Shown one piece after another: positions 35,201-45,230 of a stretch of DNA of 64,000 nt. The position numbers were made by a program, and so were the translations under genes. The notes under the pieces were generated by a model. The model was not told the origin of the DNA, did not search any database, and was given only the letters and a program-made list of their open reading frames with translations. The stretch's first letter is position 1; every line of letters starts with the position of its first letter. Source of the stretch: Coffea arabica (Eukaryota > Streptophyta > Magnoliopsida > Gentianales > Rubiaceae); NCBI RefSeq assembly GCF_036785885.1, contig NC_092323.1, positions 1,528,501 to 1,592,500 on the forward strand. The letters are read 5' to 3'.

Positions 35201-37408
35201 CTAACTTGACGTTTCAAGATTTGTTACTATTCTCCTTTTTAGTGCATTTAAGTTTGATGTCCTCCAGGTGCGAGACTACAGATCTGATTGGGATTTGCAA
35301 GTACACCAACCAATAGCTGGAAACTACTATCCTGTATGTCATTATTGTTGCTATCCTGACTGAATCTTTGATTTGTTATTGTTGCTCTATGATTAAAATA
35401 TAACTTGCAAGATTTACCATCCTATGCATCATGAATGCGTGTTGTGCCTGTTGATTAATGTGCTTATACGTTTTTCCTCTTTCTTTATCATTAGATAAAT
35501 TTGGGTATATATTTGGAGGATGAAGATATTGAACTTTCAGTTCTGGTGGACCGAGCAGTTGGTGCAACAAGTCTGGTGGATGGTCAAATAGAAGTTATGC
35601 TTCACAGGTCTGGTTTGCCAGAGTTATGGTTGTTAGTTAGTTAATTATACCTCTGAAAACGAACATTTATTCTATTTTAATTGCTTTTTAATCAATCATA
35701 TATGGTTTGTGATGCACATTATTGCATCTTGCTCCATAGGAGGTTGCTTAATGATGATGCTAGAGGTGTTGGTGAGGCACTGAATGAAGAAGTTTGTGTT
35801 CACAACACTTGCAAAGGTTTGATGGTAGGGATATTCTCCATTTTAATCAACCATAACAATTATAAAGAAAGAAATGTGTTTATTATCTGCTAAGTACAGT
35901 TGGGCTTTACTGTTGTACATCATTGGCTGACAAATCTCAATAACTTGATAATCTCTATCAGCAACCAAATTCCCTTAAATTTTTTTTTCTCGTCTTCATT
36001 GTTAGTTGGGTCACCTGTTCCCCCTTCATGCAGATTCAAGGGAAATTCTATCTCAGAATTGATCCCCGGGGAGAGGGGGCAAAGTGGCGTCGTGCGTTTG
36101 GCCAGGAGATTTATTCTCCACTGCTCCTAGCATTTGCTGAACAGGTAGGTGCATTTAAAGTTGCTTTTATCAAATGATCACCAAATCTAGGTGATTTAAC
36201 TTTTTCTTCTGCAGGATGGGAACAACTGGATGGGGACTCACGTAGCTGCATTTTCTGCTATTGATCCTGCCTATAGCTTACCCGAGAATATTGCAATTAT
36301 TACGCTTCAGGCACGTTTGGCTAGAAGCCTTCTGAACTTTCTTTGGACTCGTGTGTACAAACTTATGCATGAATGTGGATGCAATACTAGTAAGAGCAAG
36401 TGAATGTGTGCATGCTTCAATTTGGAATACTTCTTTCTGCTTCAACTTGAAAAAATTTACCCACTTGATATGCTAATTAGAACCTTTCATACATCAGTCC
36501 AGCAAATTCAATTTTTTTGCTGTTCAATTGCAGGAACTGGAGAATGGCAAAGTACTACTACGGTTGGCTCACCTATATGAGGTATTTGACTTTTGACTTG
36601 CTTCCGTCGTCTTTAAGCTATTAGAAAAGCTGCATTTTGCTGTTGTTTTGTGATTGAATCTGGCTTAAGAAAACTGTAATAACTTGTATACACCCTTTAA
36701 GGACATGTTCCAGTGTGTTTGAACTACAATGATTTAATAATAGTAATAATTAGAGAGGGAGAGGGGAAGAGAGAGAGAGAGAGAGAGGTGGAAAAATAAT
36801 GGCAATGATATCAAGTGCTTTTCTTTTCAGACTAGTGCTTGTCGTCCTGTTTTTATTACCACCTTTGCATTAGCTGTGGATGTTTTCAGTGTCAAATGTC
36901 AGACTCGTTAGCTGTACATTTGGTGCCCAATATCTAGTGATTATACTGTTGAGGCTAATTTGTTTTTCTTCTTCTCCATGTCGGGTGTATTTGATGCATG
37001 GAAAGACTGGTGAAGACAGAGACTACTCGGTCATGGAAAAAGTGGAACTGAAGAAGCTTTTCCCGGGAAAGAAGGCAATAGAAATGCTACTTTTTTTTAA
37101 CATTTATCTATCTAGTTATGAGCATGGTTTTTTTTTTTTCCCGGGTGGGTGTCACAAAGCAATCAAATTGATGGTGTCGATATGTTTTGCAGATTAGCAA
37201 GGTGACAGAGATGAATTTGTCTGCTAATCAAGAAAGAAGTGAGATGGAGAAGAAGAGACTAGAGTGGCGAGTAGAAGGGGCTTCTGAAGAACGCAGGGGT
37301 TTAAGAGGAGGAGCCTTTGATCCTACAAGACTGGAGGTGGAACTGGCTCCATCGGAGATTCGCACATTTGAAGTTGAATTTGATTATATTAGAATGTTTG
37401 GCTCTTGA
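26210..37408 (+). CDS. class II alpha-mannosidase (glycoside hydrolase family 38), lysosomal/vacuolar type
   Basis: Twenty-nine exons: 26210-26479, 26791-26874, 27002-27090, 27198-27372, 27513-27632, 27832-27915, 27998-28069, 28404-28517, 28641-28741, 28828-28921, 29033-29200, 29349-29438, 29971-30036, 30148-30204, 32603-32822, 32969-33108, 33399-33467, 33614-33673, 33777-33848, 34764-34811, 34886-35005, 35268-35333, 35495-35607, 35740-35824, 36034-36144, 36215-36310, 36534-36581, 37006-37074, 37193-37408; 1038 aa in frame. PHSHDDVGW (66-74) gives zinc ligands H69 and D71. WQIDPFGHS (188-196) gives the nucleophile D191. HHDAITGT supplies the later zinc His. These assignments are by analogy with fly Golgi mannosidase II. 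A hydrophobic stretch ending LLPATQA is a signal peptide, so the vacuole or apoplast is likely. The internal Met at 26282-26284 would give a more ordinary signal peptide and may be the true start. Four introns seem to use GC donors. It closely resembles Arabidopsis At3g26720 and At5g13980 from memory. Confidence 0.93.
30421..31495. mobile_element. Mutator-like element with about 205-bp inverted repeats, in intron 14 of the mannosidase
   Basis: The left arm (from 30421, gggaaatttgccaaattggt) and the right arm (ending 31495) are long inverted copies of each other, about 205 bp each and roughly 90% identical by eye. The flanks ttttctttt (30412-30420) and tgttctttt (31496-31504) agree at 8 of 9 bases, fitting the 9-bp Mutator duplication. 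No transposase is present. The roughly 660-bp interior is purine-rich, with GA runs near 31140-31190 that look like a plant gene leader, so a Pack-MULE-type cargo is possible but unproven. It accounts for nearly half of the 2.4-kb intron. Confidence 0.8.
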
Positions 37409-37855
37409 ATCTCCGAGAGGGAGAGAAGGGGTGGTGGGTATGGGTCTTTTATTCCCAGCAGTGCGTCTTGGTAGATCTGTTTTCTATGTCGGACCAGACC
37501 ATGTGTGTGTGCCAGTTTGTTTTTTCGTTGTGTTGGTTGGTGTAAAGGAAAGGAAGAAAAACAATAATGGCTGGACGCATATGCCTGTATCAGTGGAAAG
37601 AGATTTGATTAACTGTAGTATAGTAGACGATTGGAATTTGGATGGCATGGAGTGTGTGGCTAACACTAACAGAAGAGGAAGTTGAAGAAGAGGGGCTGCG
37701 ATTTAATTTGTTTCTGCTAGCTTCTCCCTTTTTTTGTTAATACAGGCCGAATTGATCTCTCCTCTGACGAATCAAATCATCTTTGACAAAAGCCGTCACA
37801 TCGACTCAGGCGGCTGACGGAGGAGACCCGGGGGGTCGGTGAATCGTTGCTGATT
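37409..37855 (+). other. 3' UTR of the alpha-mannosidase gene
   Basis: Sequence after the stop codon. It has no gene-like content and probably includes the transcript end before the SINE. No clear poly(A) signal was singled out. Confidence 0.5.
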
Positions 37856-37872
37856 GACTAGTCTCGTCGTTG

Positions 37873-38116
37873 TAACCACTGGGCCCAGTGGCCATCAGGG
37901 AGGGGCTTAAGTCCCTCCTTGGGCTCTAAGTGAATTCAAATCTCACCTGCAGCGAAAAAAATCTAAGAGTTGTGTCAGAGTATTCTCTTGATCTAGTTGG
38001 GTCTGTATACCTACTAGTTTTCTATCACAGCTTTCTTAGGCTCCCCCTCCCCTTTAGATTAGAGGATAGAATAGGTTATACAAATGTATTTTTGTTGACA
38101 AAAAAAAAAAAAAAAA
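37873..38116 (+). mobile_element. SINE with perfect 17-bp target-site duplication
   Basis: The body begins taaccactgggcccagtgg, has a B-box-like 'attcaaatctcacc' near 37933, and ends in a run of about 17-18 A. The sequence gactagtctcgtcgttg is repeated exactly at 37856-37872 and 38117-38133, directly flanking the body and the A-tail. This is the signature of a polymerase III-type SINE inserted by LINE machinery. The perfect duplication suggests a fairly recent insertion. It lies between the alpha-mannosidase and RNF10-like genes. Confidence 0.9.
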
Positions 38117-38133
38117 GACTAGTCTCGTCGTTG

Positions 38134-38928
38134 CATTTGCATTTACGTAGATAATAAAAAAGAGAGAGTCTGACTAGGATTGAGTTACTATTATTATTTA
38201 CTAACTAATAATACATATTAGACTACTTTTAAAGAGATGTGATAATATGCTCCATCTAATCTGAACAAACACACGCGGCCATTCATACTTGTATCTTACC
38301 ATCTTATTATATAACCAAAGCATGTGAGTATATAAATGGGAGCAGGATTTAGTGTTAACCAAAAAAAAAAAAAAAAAGAGTTATCTCTTCAAAAACACAT
38401 TCGCAACATTTATCATTATTTATTCACATCTTATCTAGAAAATCTTTCACTTCAACTTAATTATCACTATATAACTATCATTACACTCCTCGATTAACGG
38501 ATTAACTAATCCATTACATAATTATTATTACACTCTTCAATTAATTAATTCACTAATGAATATGGTATCACCTTCCAAAAAACTCTCAAATTAATTTTTT
38601 ATTCCATATTTTTTATTATTTGCTTTTTTCCCAAATATTCAAACACATGATGGTATGTGCCTCACCTGCTACTATTGTTGGGCTTGGGAAGAACAGTTCG
38701 AAGTGGATTAATGGGCTCGGTCGTTGGGCCGCCACACAAGGTAAGCCCACCAGGTTTTTTTTTCTTTTCTTTTTAAAAATTTTTCCTCCTCCAGTTTTAC
38801 TTTTTAACCAAAAAAGAAAAAAGAAAAACTAACAAAACAAACCGGAGCTCTCTCTCTCTCTCTATCTCTGTCTGTTTGCCGTGTCGCAGGTACGGTGAGT
38901 TTAGCAGGAAACAGAAAGAGTGTGTTTG
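38134..38928. other. intergenic DNA and promoter side of the RNF10-like gene
   Basis: AT-rich DNA with an A-run near 38361-38377, followed by a CT microsatellite at about 38850-38866 in the likely leader of the RNF10-like gene. No further gene was recognised. Confidence 0.5.
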
Positions 38929-41900
38929 ATGTCCATCTTGCCCTCCAACACACCTGCTTCTTCGTCGTCGTCGTCCTCATCATCGTCTACAGTCTCTCCG
39001 CAAACTCCTAATTCTGATCATGGCAGCTTCATCTCACCTCTTCCTTCTTCCCAACAACAACAGCAGCTGCAGCATTTGTCTCCTTCCGCCGTCCTCCGAT
39101 CCGTCCGAATCTCTGACTCTGCTTCTTACCATGATACCGCAGGTGAAATTTATTTTTTTTTTTACCCCCCCTGTTTTTCCGAACTTTTTTTTTCAAAAAA
39201 ATTTGTCTACTGTTACTAATTTAGTTCCTCTGCTGCTCTTGCTCGTTATTTATTTATTTCCTGGTTTTTACTGCTAGGGTTATTATTATCCTTGCTTTTG
39301 TTTTCTCTATTTCTAATGGCTTTCGATAACTAATTAGACAAATCGACCACTTCTTTGGAAAATTGAGTTTGAGCTGTAATTTGCTGAGCCATCTCCGGGG
39401 GGTTTGTAGTTTATGGGTAGGCGAGAACTGTTGAGAAGGGTTGGATCAACAGTGACAGAGATGACAAGAAAAAGGGAACGGAGAGCCTCAAGTCGCGATT
39501 GGATTACACCTGTTTAGGCGGGGGCGGCGGCGGTAGAGAGTTCTTGCAATTGGGAGAGAACAAGTAGGACAAGAACTAGAACTCAATTCCATGTACTCAA
39601 AGTCGATGTCTTCAAAATCCAACTTAAAAACAACAGTGTTTATTTACGATTGAACGAAAACTTCTTATGATACGTGCACGAGGTTTTGCTACTACTGTTG
39701 CTTTTCTTCTGCCAAACCCTAAACTATTTATCACGCAAATGTGCATCATCAATTTCTCATTCATTTTCAAACTTTGGTTTAGACCACTTACTCTATTCTA
39801 GGTTTCCTTCATCATAAGCCCCACCAAAAAGAACAAGAATAATAAAAATAAAAATTGTAGCAGATTTTATTTGTCTAATTTAAATTGCTTCATCTTGTTC
39901 CTTCTTCTTCCCATCGAATTTACCTTGTCAACGTCTTTAATTGTTGGTTTTGAATTTGATTTGTGTTTCTACCCTCACTTAAATTTATCTAATCTCAGAT
40001 GCCTTTTTTCATTTCTTGCTTTACTATGCACTCCCTGTTGCTGTTTACCTGTGATAGTCTTCCCCCCCTTGAACAACCGATGCCTGAACCCTTCCTTATT
40101 TACTCCTTCTCCTTCTCCTTCTCCTTCTCCTACTCCTACTCCTACTCCTACTTACTCTCATAATTTCTTTCTTTTTTATTCTAGTGTGCATTTTCACAAG
40201 AATGCAGTTTTTTTAGTACTTTCAACTCCCTTAAATTTTTTTTTTCTGCTTATTACTTTGTTTTGGCTTATTTTGGGACCAGTCATACAAGCTGCACATG
40301 ACGATTCTGATGGACCTTCTGAAAAGGTATAATTTGCTGCTCTTCAGCTTTTCTATTCCAGTGATTGAATCTAGTCGCTTTTTTGTGCGTCCTACTTCAA
40401 TTCCTTATCAGCATTGGCTGCTGTGCTAGTAACTGTTCAAGTTAAAATTGTTGCTTGTAAGCTCTAAATCTGATTCTCTACTCAAATGCTTTGTTCTCCT
40501 TTCCTAAGGTAAACTATTGGGAGAAACATGGTGCTGGAAAGAATATGGTAAATGTTGCTGATCAAGTAGGTGATGGACTTCGATCTATTCAAGATCAAGG
40601 AAAATTGTCTCAATCAGTTGCTTCCCCAAACAATGGTCAGAGCACTACTTCGAGAGGAGGTCCTAGAGGAAGTTCTACAACTTCAGCTGGAAGGAAGACC
40701 CTGATGGTTAGTGGTAACCACTTGCTCAATTTTCATTATGATCCCATTTCTCGGCAAAATCCTAGGCCTCGGGCCCCACCTCCCAGAAGACAGCAGAGGA
40801 GAAAGCCTTACAATAAAGACTTGTTTATTCAGGCAAATTACAAGTTCGTTATTTTAGATTCAGGAAACTATGAACCTGAATCCATGGACCCGGATAAGAT
40901 GCTATTGTGGGAAGACATAATCTGTCTCAAGTATTTTACTCCGTTTGAAGTACACTGTCCAATATGTTTGGACAAACCTCTATGTCCACAGATAACTTCT
41001 TGTGGTCATATCTTTTGTTTTCCTTGTGTTATGCAGTATTTAATGTTGGGTGAAGATGATCGTAAAGCTGAATACAGTAAGCAGTGTCCCTTGTGTTTCA
41101 TGATGATATCTTCAAAGGATTTGTATACCATCTATATCGAAAATGTTAAGCTGTACTCTATTGGTGATGTCATAGAATTTTGGCTCTTAACCCGTCAAAA
41201 AGATTCTTTTCGGTTATCTCTGAAAAATAATGAAGGGATAGATACAATTGATGAAGTTCATGATTCCTTCTCAAAGTTTACATTTACTTCAGATGTGGAC
41301 CTTTCAGTTAGAGAAGCAATGTCAGATCTAGATAGTTGGTTAGCCAGGGCAGATTCAGGCCTAGTAGATGATATGGAGAAACTTCCGTATGTCTGTGCTG
41401 CAATAAAGCAGTTGGAGCAGAGAAAGAAATATTGGAATGAGCGCCAGGTTTCTAATGGCTATATGACTAGCAGGCTCAATTCCTCTTTAACAACTTTTCC
41501 TGGATCTCCTCCTACTGCAAGAGTATCCAATATTGGTGTAGATGTGTACGAATCTCCATGGGGATCTCCGTCTAATTCTGTTGGTGACAAGTCATTATGG
41601 GTAGAAACTTCAACTCCAGATGTGTCGTCAAGTTCTCTTGAAACTTCTGATTTACGAGAATCATTAGATGACCGTGACAGATTTTCTTCATCTTCATCGA
41701 GGGATAATAAGAGTTTACAAGTAAGGTTTGATGGGTGCAATGGTGGAAAGGACAGCGATTCGTACAATTTTTACCAGGTGATGGTGATTCTTGCACTACT
41801 TTTCGTTATGTCATTGCAATCCCCTTTGCTTATGGGTTTTTTCCCTGGCCTATTTCAGGCGGTTGATGGCCAAAACCTTATCCTTCATCCTTTAAACATG

Positions 41901-44057
41901 AAGTGTCTGTTACATCATTATGGGAGCTATGATAGACTTCCGAACAGGTCTGTGATTATGGTGCTTGCTTGTCTGGTTTTCCATATAAGCCATCTTTTTT
42001 AATCGGATGTGTTTTATTCTAATGAGATACTTGAAGTAAAATACTCTTGATCATTTGTAATAGTGATTAGTGGTTTGAAAGTTTTTTAAGCTCTTTGAGA
42101 TAATTTTTGAAAGTGTCAATCACAGAATCACTGGGAAGATCTTACAGTTGGAATCAGTAACACAGTCAGAGGCAATGAGAAGGCGTTATCGCTATCTAGG
42201 CCATTTTTCTTTGACAGCAACATTTCAGGTACTTTCATAATCGAAAGAACCATGATGGGAAAAAAGAAAAATGAACACAAAAGGTGGATAAACAAAGAAG
42301 AAATCGTGGAAGGGAAAAGAATGCAGTGGCCCTGTTTGAAATCTTATCTTTTAGTAAAATCCTGGATTTCTCACTACTATTTACTTCTGAATTAACAGTT
42401 TTGTGAGATTGATCTTAGTGAGGTACTGCCTGCTGATTCCCTTTCTCCGTTCTTGGACGAAATCAGGAACAGGGAAAAGCAAAGGAAGCGAGTCGCAAGG
42501 AAGGTATCTGACTTTTGAATTTGGACAATTTTGTCCTTTACTTCTTAAATTACTATTCCGCGATTTGCCTGTTGCTGCAATGAAAGGCTTTGTATGTGTA
42601 GTTTCATCATATAATACTTCTATTCTCTCTCACTCTCTCTCTCTCTCTTTCTCTCTCTTTCTCTCATATTTCGTGAATTGGCTTGTTTAACTGCCAAAAG
42701 TCAGAAACCTTATGTAACTTAGGGTAGAATCTTAATAGGCCTGTTACTCTTTGCTGCTTCTTCTGCTCCTCCTTTTTCTTTCAACTGTTCAGTTTGCGGC
42801 CTATGTGATTTAATTCTTGAGGCTATTTAACACAATTAGGTGAAGCTAAGATCACCTTCTTTCTTAATATCCACTACATACAGAATTGTGAATTTGTTTT
42901 TGCTTTAAATAGCTAGATGAAATGTTAAGTTACGTTCATTATACACACACACACACATATTAATTAAAGGATCTGTTGTATTCAACTTGATGATTACATT
43001 TCTAGGAACACCGTGACAAAGTCAAGGCTGAAGCTGTTGGGTCAAATTATGCCATGTCGCTTAATTTGGAGCATACCCCTCATGACGAACCGCCTAATTT
43101 CTCCATTGACGACTTTGAAGGTGATAAACTATCTATGTTAAATTGATTGAATATGGTGTAACATGACAGTTGAGCACCGTAATGATGCAGTTTACTTTTG
43201 ACATTTGAATGCTAAACTAGTGGCACTGTAGTTAACAGTTGAGCACCGTAACGATGCAGTCTACTTTTGACATTTGAATGCTGAAGTATTGGCACCGTAG
43301 TTATTGGACTTTTAATGATTTTGTACTAGATGAGTTTTCAGTAGTTTGATGCTGTGCATGTTTTCTTTATCTGTTAATTAAAAAAAAAAAAAATCCCTTT
43401 GCCTCGAAATTTTCTTGTCTTCACATGGAAGTTTTTTGTGTACTGTCTTACCTTGTGCAGCTGACACTTTCTGTTCCCCACAACTATTGATATTGGCATT
43501 TCTCATTATTTTAATCTGCTTGTGCTTGCCAATTCCAAGTCTTGGGAACTTCCACTACGACGTCATCAAGTCCTCCAAATATTCGAGAAAGGCAGTCATT
43601 TTCAAATGTTGCTAGGCTGGGTTTTGCTGCTGCCCATGATTCTCCAGCTCTAAAAATTGAGGAGGCTCGTTCTCACACAGGAATGGAAGTGTCAACTGGT
43701 ATGTCGTAACATACGATGCTGTAATTTTGAAAAAAGATAGGAGCACTACTGTCAGTCCTCTTTGGTGGGATGTGGTTGAGATTTCACTTTGGTGCATCTT
43801 TCATTTGGACCTGGGATTGCTGTCTATGACCAGCAAATAGACATTTTTTATATCTTTGGAGATCGACTGTTGTACTAATTATTGACCAATAAAATTTTCC
43901 AGGGACAAGGAACAACAGCGGACCCTCTTTCGCCAATATAACATCCAGAGGAAAACCTCCTGAAAGGACTGATGTTGCCGAGGTGAACAAGATGGGAAAG
44001 AAAGGGAAAAAGCCTAGTCGTGTTCTCCTTTCAACAGCTGGCAGTCGGCGCTATTGA
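38929..44057 (+). CDS. RING-finger protein, RNF10 homologue (probable E3 ubiquitin ligase)
   Basis: Nine exons: 38929-39142, 40283-40326, 40509-41777, 41859-41947, 42126-42228, 42399-42503, 43006-43120, 43540-43698, 43903-44057; 750 aa in frame. After a Ser-rich N-terminus there is a basic linker (PRPRAPPPRRQQRRKPYNKD) and the block NYKFVILDSGNYEPESMDPD. A C3HC4 RING follows at about 236-282 (CPICLDKPLCPQITSCGHIFC ... CPLC). The C-terminal part contains IDLSEVLPADSLSPFL, a basic REKQRKRVARK stretch and KKGKKPSRVLLSTAGSRRY at the very end, all typical of RNF10 and its plant homologues. Animal RNF10 ubiquitinates 40S ribosomal proteins; that this plant protein does the same is inference. From memory the Arabidopsis homologue is At3g26730, next to an alpha-mannosidase, as here. 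Exon 2 could start at 40292 instead (a second in-phase acceptor 9 bp later). Confidence 0.9.
40098..40154. repeat. CTTCTC/CTACTC hexanucleotide microsatellite
   Basis: About five 'ccttct'-type units followed by four 'cctact' units lie in intron 1 of the RNF10-like gene. Confidence 0.75.
42626..42666. repeat. CT microsatellite
   Basis: Imperfect CT run in intron 6 of the RNF10-like gene. Confidence 0.75.
43166..43303. repeat. 69-bp tandem duplication in an RNF10-like intron
   Basis: Two adjacent units, 43166-43234 and 43235-43303, both begin acagttgagcaccgtaa and contain acttttgacatttgaatgct. They differ at a handful of positions and lie in intron 7. Confidence 0.85.
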
Positions 44058-44319
44058 AGCTTGATCGACAGACCGATCCGATAGAGAATGATATAAGCCA
44101 CTAGCATCTGTGAATATTGGAACATCTGCTTTTACACTGGGAGTGGTCTGCGCTCTACATTTGTTCTTTTGGCCTTAGTTCAAACACCTCTTTGTTTCTG
44201 GTTGTCAATATGTAATATGTACGCGACGAGCGAGGGGCTCTTAGAATATATCGGGTATCTGAACCAGACAAGAACTATGCTATTGTAGGAGGACAAATAA
44301 ATTGCAGAATCAAAGAAGG
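44058..44319 (+). other. 3' UTR of the RNF10-like gene
   Basis: Non-coding sequence after the stop codon, up to the neighbouring transposon. Nothing else was recognised. Confidence 0.5.
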
Positions 44320-44761
44320 GAGAATGACCAATATGGTTCCTAACATTTCGAAAGAAGTATTTTTTGGTCCCCCCATTTCTAAAACAATATGCCAAATTGC
44401 CCCTCTCGCGTGGAGAGTTCCGACCATACTTTTGGCCTAAAAATGCTCGTCCAAATTCTATGCTCATACTCTCAGTACATACATTGTAGAAACAATATGG
44501 GAATGGGAATGCTTTCTTTGTTAAAATTTGAAAGGCTTCGCACCACCGTTTCTGGGCGGAGGGGCGAAGGAGTTGGAGGGTTCTGTTTTAATAAGAAAAT
44601 TATTGTGCTCTTGAAAGTATGACAACACGATTTGGACGTGCATTGTTTTAAGTCGAAATTTTGGTCAGAAATAGATTATGGGAGTTGGGACCAAATTGGA
44701 ATGTTTGTCATACGTTTGAAAAAAAAAATTTAAATGTGAGGGGCCATTTTAGTCATTTTCG
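44320..44761. mobile_element. degenerate DNA transposon related to the Mutator-like element at 30421
   Basis: The left end (gaatgaccaatatggttcct, then aacattt) and the right end (aaatgtgaggggccatttta, then gtcattttc) are imperfect inverted copies. The shared words 'accaa.ttgg' and 'cctaacattt' match the ends of the intron element at 30421-31495. No coding capacity and no clear target duplication were seen. Confidence 0.5.
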
Positions 44762-45117
44762 CTTCTAAGAAATAGTACTTAGTAACTAAGAATCAATCAA
44801 TTGTATGGATTAATTATCAATAATTTGCAAATGCTACTTGACCACAAAGATCTTAGTTACCACAATTAAGAAGAAAAAGAAAAATTTCGCGCATCAAATG
44901 ACCACATAATCACTCGTTGAGGGTATGAAGAAAATGGATTTGTTCCTGAATTTTAAAACGATTTGCATTTGGAGGGAATTCACTATGGTTTCCAACTTCT
45001 AATTTGTGTTTCGTTTTCAGGTTTTCGTAATTTGTCATGCTTGCTAGGTCATATTTAAAATGAAAACAGGAAGAGACCCAAAGCAAGCACGAGTTTAGTT
45101 GGCAGTTTTTGTTGAGC
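44762..45117. other. intergenic DNA, nothing recognised
   Basis: AT-rich sequence between transposon remains. No open frame or repeat stands out. Confidence 0.4.
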
Positions 45118-45230
45118 TTAAGACTGCACGCGCTTGCGAGCCGCTAAGCGGCTCGAGTCAAAGTTCAACTCGAGTTCGGTCAAATTCGAATTCGAATCGA
45201 ACTCAAACAGTTTGTTTAATTTAAAGAATG
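45118..45230. repeat. 'ctcgag/cgaactcgag' repeat block, left
   Basis: Dense 'gctcgagtcaa', 'aactcgagttcgg' and 'gaattcgaatcgaactc' words resemble the subterminal repeats of a common class of plant DNA transposons. A larger block of the same kind lies at 50260-50487. Confidence 0.5.

Noticed and set aside
37920-37950. tRNA-like B-box
   Set aside because: It belongs to the SINE; no cloverleaf or complete tRNA gene can be drawn here. No tRNA or rRNA gene was recognised anywhere in the window.
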